From positions 172,532-236,531 of the forward strand of contig DEAE01000023.1 in the NCBI GenBank assembly GCA_002347025.1: DNA of 64,000 bases. Reading direction: 5' to 3'. The notes beneath the pieces were generated by a model. It was given only the letters and a program-made list of their open reading frames with translations, was not told the origin of the DNA and made no database searches. How positions within the stretch are numbered: position 1 is the stretch's first letter; every line of letters starts with the position of its first letter. The DNA comes from Acidobacteria bacterium UBA2990. Lineage in GTDB: Bacteria > Acidobacteriota > Vicinamibacteria > Vicinamibacterales > UBA8438. Positions 62,877 to 64,000 of this stretch are shown here, one piece after another. Position numbers and translations under genes: made by a program.

Positions 62877-64000
62877 GTGTTAATTCATGGATTGCGGAAA
62901 TGCGTTGTGACTACTGGGGCTCGGTGGGCTTTTAGTGGCATAGTGGCGATGGGATTTGGGGTTCCACTTGGAGTCTCCACGGTTGATGCCCAGAGTGATC
63001 CTGTGCCTGTTACGATTGGGGCTGGTATGCAGACCAGTTTCATGAATCATAAGCCCGCTGAGGGTGACGCGGTGCAGAACTTTAGGCTTAATAGCCTTCG
63101 GTTTTACCTGAATGGTCAAGCGGCGGACAAGATTAACTTTATGGTCAATACCGACATTAACTATGGCGGTACTTTGTTCGTGTGTCCTGAAGACGGCACT
63201 TGTGGCGCCGGATTTGGCAACCAGGGCAACGAGGTGCAAATTCTTGACGCAGTGGCCCAGATCGGTATCTCTGACAAGTTTAATATCTGGTTCGGTCGCC
63301 ACTTGCCTCCAAGTGACCGTGCGAATCTCCACGGTCCCTACTATTCCCATCACTGGGCCGTCTTCAGCGACAGTATTCAGGACGGCTACCCGTTTATCTT
63401 TCAAGGACGCCAGAACGGGGCCACCTATTGGGGCCAATTCGGGAAGGTGAAGCTATCTGGTGGAGCATATGATGGTTCTTCGACGGGTATTGGCAACAGT
63501 AGCACTAACTTGATGACAGCTGGACGTATTCAAGTAGACTTCTGGGACCCAGAGGCCGGTTACTATCTCAACGGGACCTACTACGGCCAGCGTAATCTTT
63601 TGGCCATTGGTCTCGCTGCACAAACCCAGGCTGGAGATGTGCAGCCACAAGTCATTGGTAATGATGGAACATTGATCGAATCGATAACTACTAAGACAGC
63701 TTCTAGCTTTGATTTTCTACTTGAGCGCATGACGGGTGGCGGCAGCGCGGTGTCTCTAGAAGCCGAATTGGTTCGCTACGATGGGTTAGGTGGCTACCCG
63801 ACTATTCCAGGCTCAGCCTATCAGACGTTAACAGGCGGCTTTCTACTTGCTGCATACCTGTTCCCTGAGATGTCGGCTCAGGGTCAGTTCGAGATTCTCG
63901 CGAAGTATGGCTTGGCGAAGTTTAGTCAGGACAGGACTGCTTCGTTCCCAAACTTTCAACAGAAGACGACCGAAGTCAACTTGAACTACATCCTTAACGA
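62877..64000 (+). CDS. Outer-membrane porin, phosphate-selective OprO/P-like, truncated by the window end
   Basis: 374 codons are visible and the frame is still open at 64000, so the C-terminus is missing. GTG start with a strong ribosome site. The signal peptide includes a hydrophobic run near residues 18-35 and ends close to VDAQSDP. The mature part alternates short amphipathic strands with tight turns, as in a 16-strand porin: VTIGAGMQTSFM, FRLNSLRFYLNGQAADK, INFMVNTDINYGG, ILDAVAQIGISDKFNIWFGRHLPPSDR, YPFIFQGRQNGATYWGQF and VSLEAELVRYDGLGGYP. A loop with CPEDGTC could form a disulfide. The name rests on strand pattern and the FGRHLPPSDR type of segment; substrate is unknown. Confidence 0.78.
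   Translation, partial: MLIHGLRKCVVTTGARWAFSGIVAMGFGVPLGVSTVDAQSDPVPVTIGAGMQTSFMNHKPAEGDAVQNFRLNSLRFYLNGQAADKINFMVNTDINYGGTLFVCPEDGTCGAGFGNQGNEVQILDAVAQIGISDKFNIWFGRHLPPSDRANLHGPYYSHHWAVFSDSIQDGYPFIFQGRQNGATYWGQFGKVKLSGGAYDGSSTGIGNSSTNLMTAGRIQVDFWDPEAGYYLNGTYYGQRNLLAIGLAAQTQAGDVQPQVIGNDGTLIESITTKTASSFDFLLERMTGGGSAVSLEAELVRYDGLGGYPTIPGSAYQTLTGGFLLAAYLFPEMSAQGQFEILAKYGLAKFSQDRTASFPNFQQKTTEVNLNYILN

Noticed and set aside
1..64000. CRISPR arrays, tRNA or rRNA genes, insertion sequences, integrases, prophage
   Set aside because: No direct-repeat arrays, no cloverleaf-like GGTTCGA elements in gaps, and no transposase or integrase motifs were recognised; computed searches (tRNAscan, CRISPR finder, ISfinder) would be decisive.

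Overview
The window looks like chromosomal DNA of an uncultured, aerobic, heterotrophic Gram-negative bacterium. The best guess is Acidobacteriota of the Vicinamibacteria type. This is inferred from gene content, not from a marker gene: many exported beta-propeller proteins, several PQQ-type dehydrogenases, a DUF1592/DUF1552 pair behind an ankyrin protein, Tat-exported enzymes, and four copies of a secreted protein family ending in a YACHEGN motif. I see no rRNA, tRNA, CRISPR array, insertion sequence, integrase or phage gene. Base composition looks moderate and even throughout.

Layout. 1-5.1 kb: a partial gene end, an anchored hypothetical protein, a tandem-cupin/cytochrome P460 pair, an aldose epimerase, an exported esterase and an exported GlcG-like protein. 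5.2-8.9 kb: a 2-hydroxyacid dehydrogenase, a semialdehyde-type dehydrogenase, a small membrane protein and an rRNA/tRNA methyltransferase. 8.9-15.5 kb: the most distinctive block, six tightly packed genes (aminotransferase, unknown protein, UroD-family MtaA/CmuA-like methyltransferase, homocysteine methyltransferase domain, free-standing corrinoid protein, RACo/RamA-like ferredoxin-ASKHA activator). They read as a split, B12-dependent methyl-transfer system that ends on homocysteine. 15.5-31.6 kb: enoyl-CoA hydratase family protein, PQQ-like propeller, FAH-family hydrolase, NHL proteins, HflX, three YACHEGN paralogues, a lactonase-like propeller, an acyl-CoA ligase, a duplicated carboxymuconolactone decarboxylase and a PQQ dehydrogenase. 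31.8-46.1 kb: ankyrin protein, PhoD-like phosphatase, Tat-exported epoxide-hydrolase-like enzyme, enolase-superfamily enzyme, fourth YACHEGN paralogue, Tat-exported PLP enzyme, NHL protein, TolB-like lipoprotein, SGNH lipoprotein and HpaI-type aldolase. 46.4-55.8 kb: glucose-dehydrogenase-like quinoprotein, cyclophilin, proBA, RlmD-like methyltransferase, MBL-fold protein and PQQ-like propeller. 56-64 kb: ankyrin protein, DUF1592 multihaem-type protein, DUF1552 protein, a hypothetical exported protein and the start of an outer-membrane porin behind a sigma-54-like promoter.

How it fits together. Most genes form short operons (1-3 genes) for secreted or periplasmic oxidation and hydrolysis of small organic compounds: PQQ dehydrogenases, lactonases, esterases, MBL hydrolases, acid-sugar enzymes. 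The cytoplasm supplies matching catabolic enzymes (FAH, HpaI, enolase superfamily, acyl-CoA ligase, enoyl-CoA hydratase). Housekeeping genes (hflX, proBA, rlmD-like, ppi) are interspersed. Functions are assigned from motifs and remembered family features only; no database search was possible.
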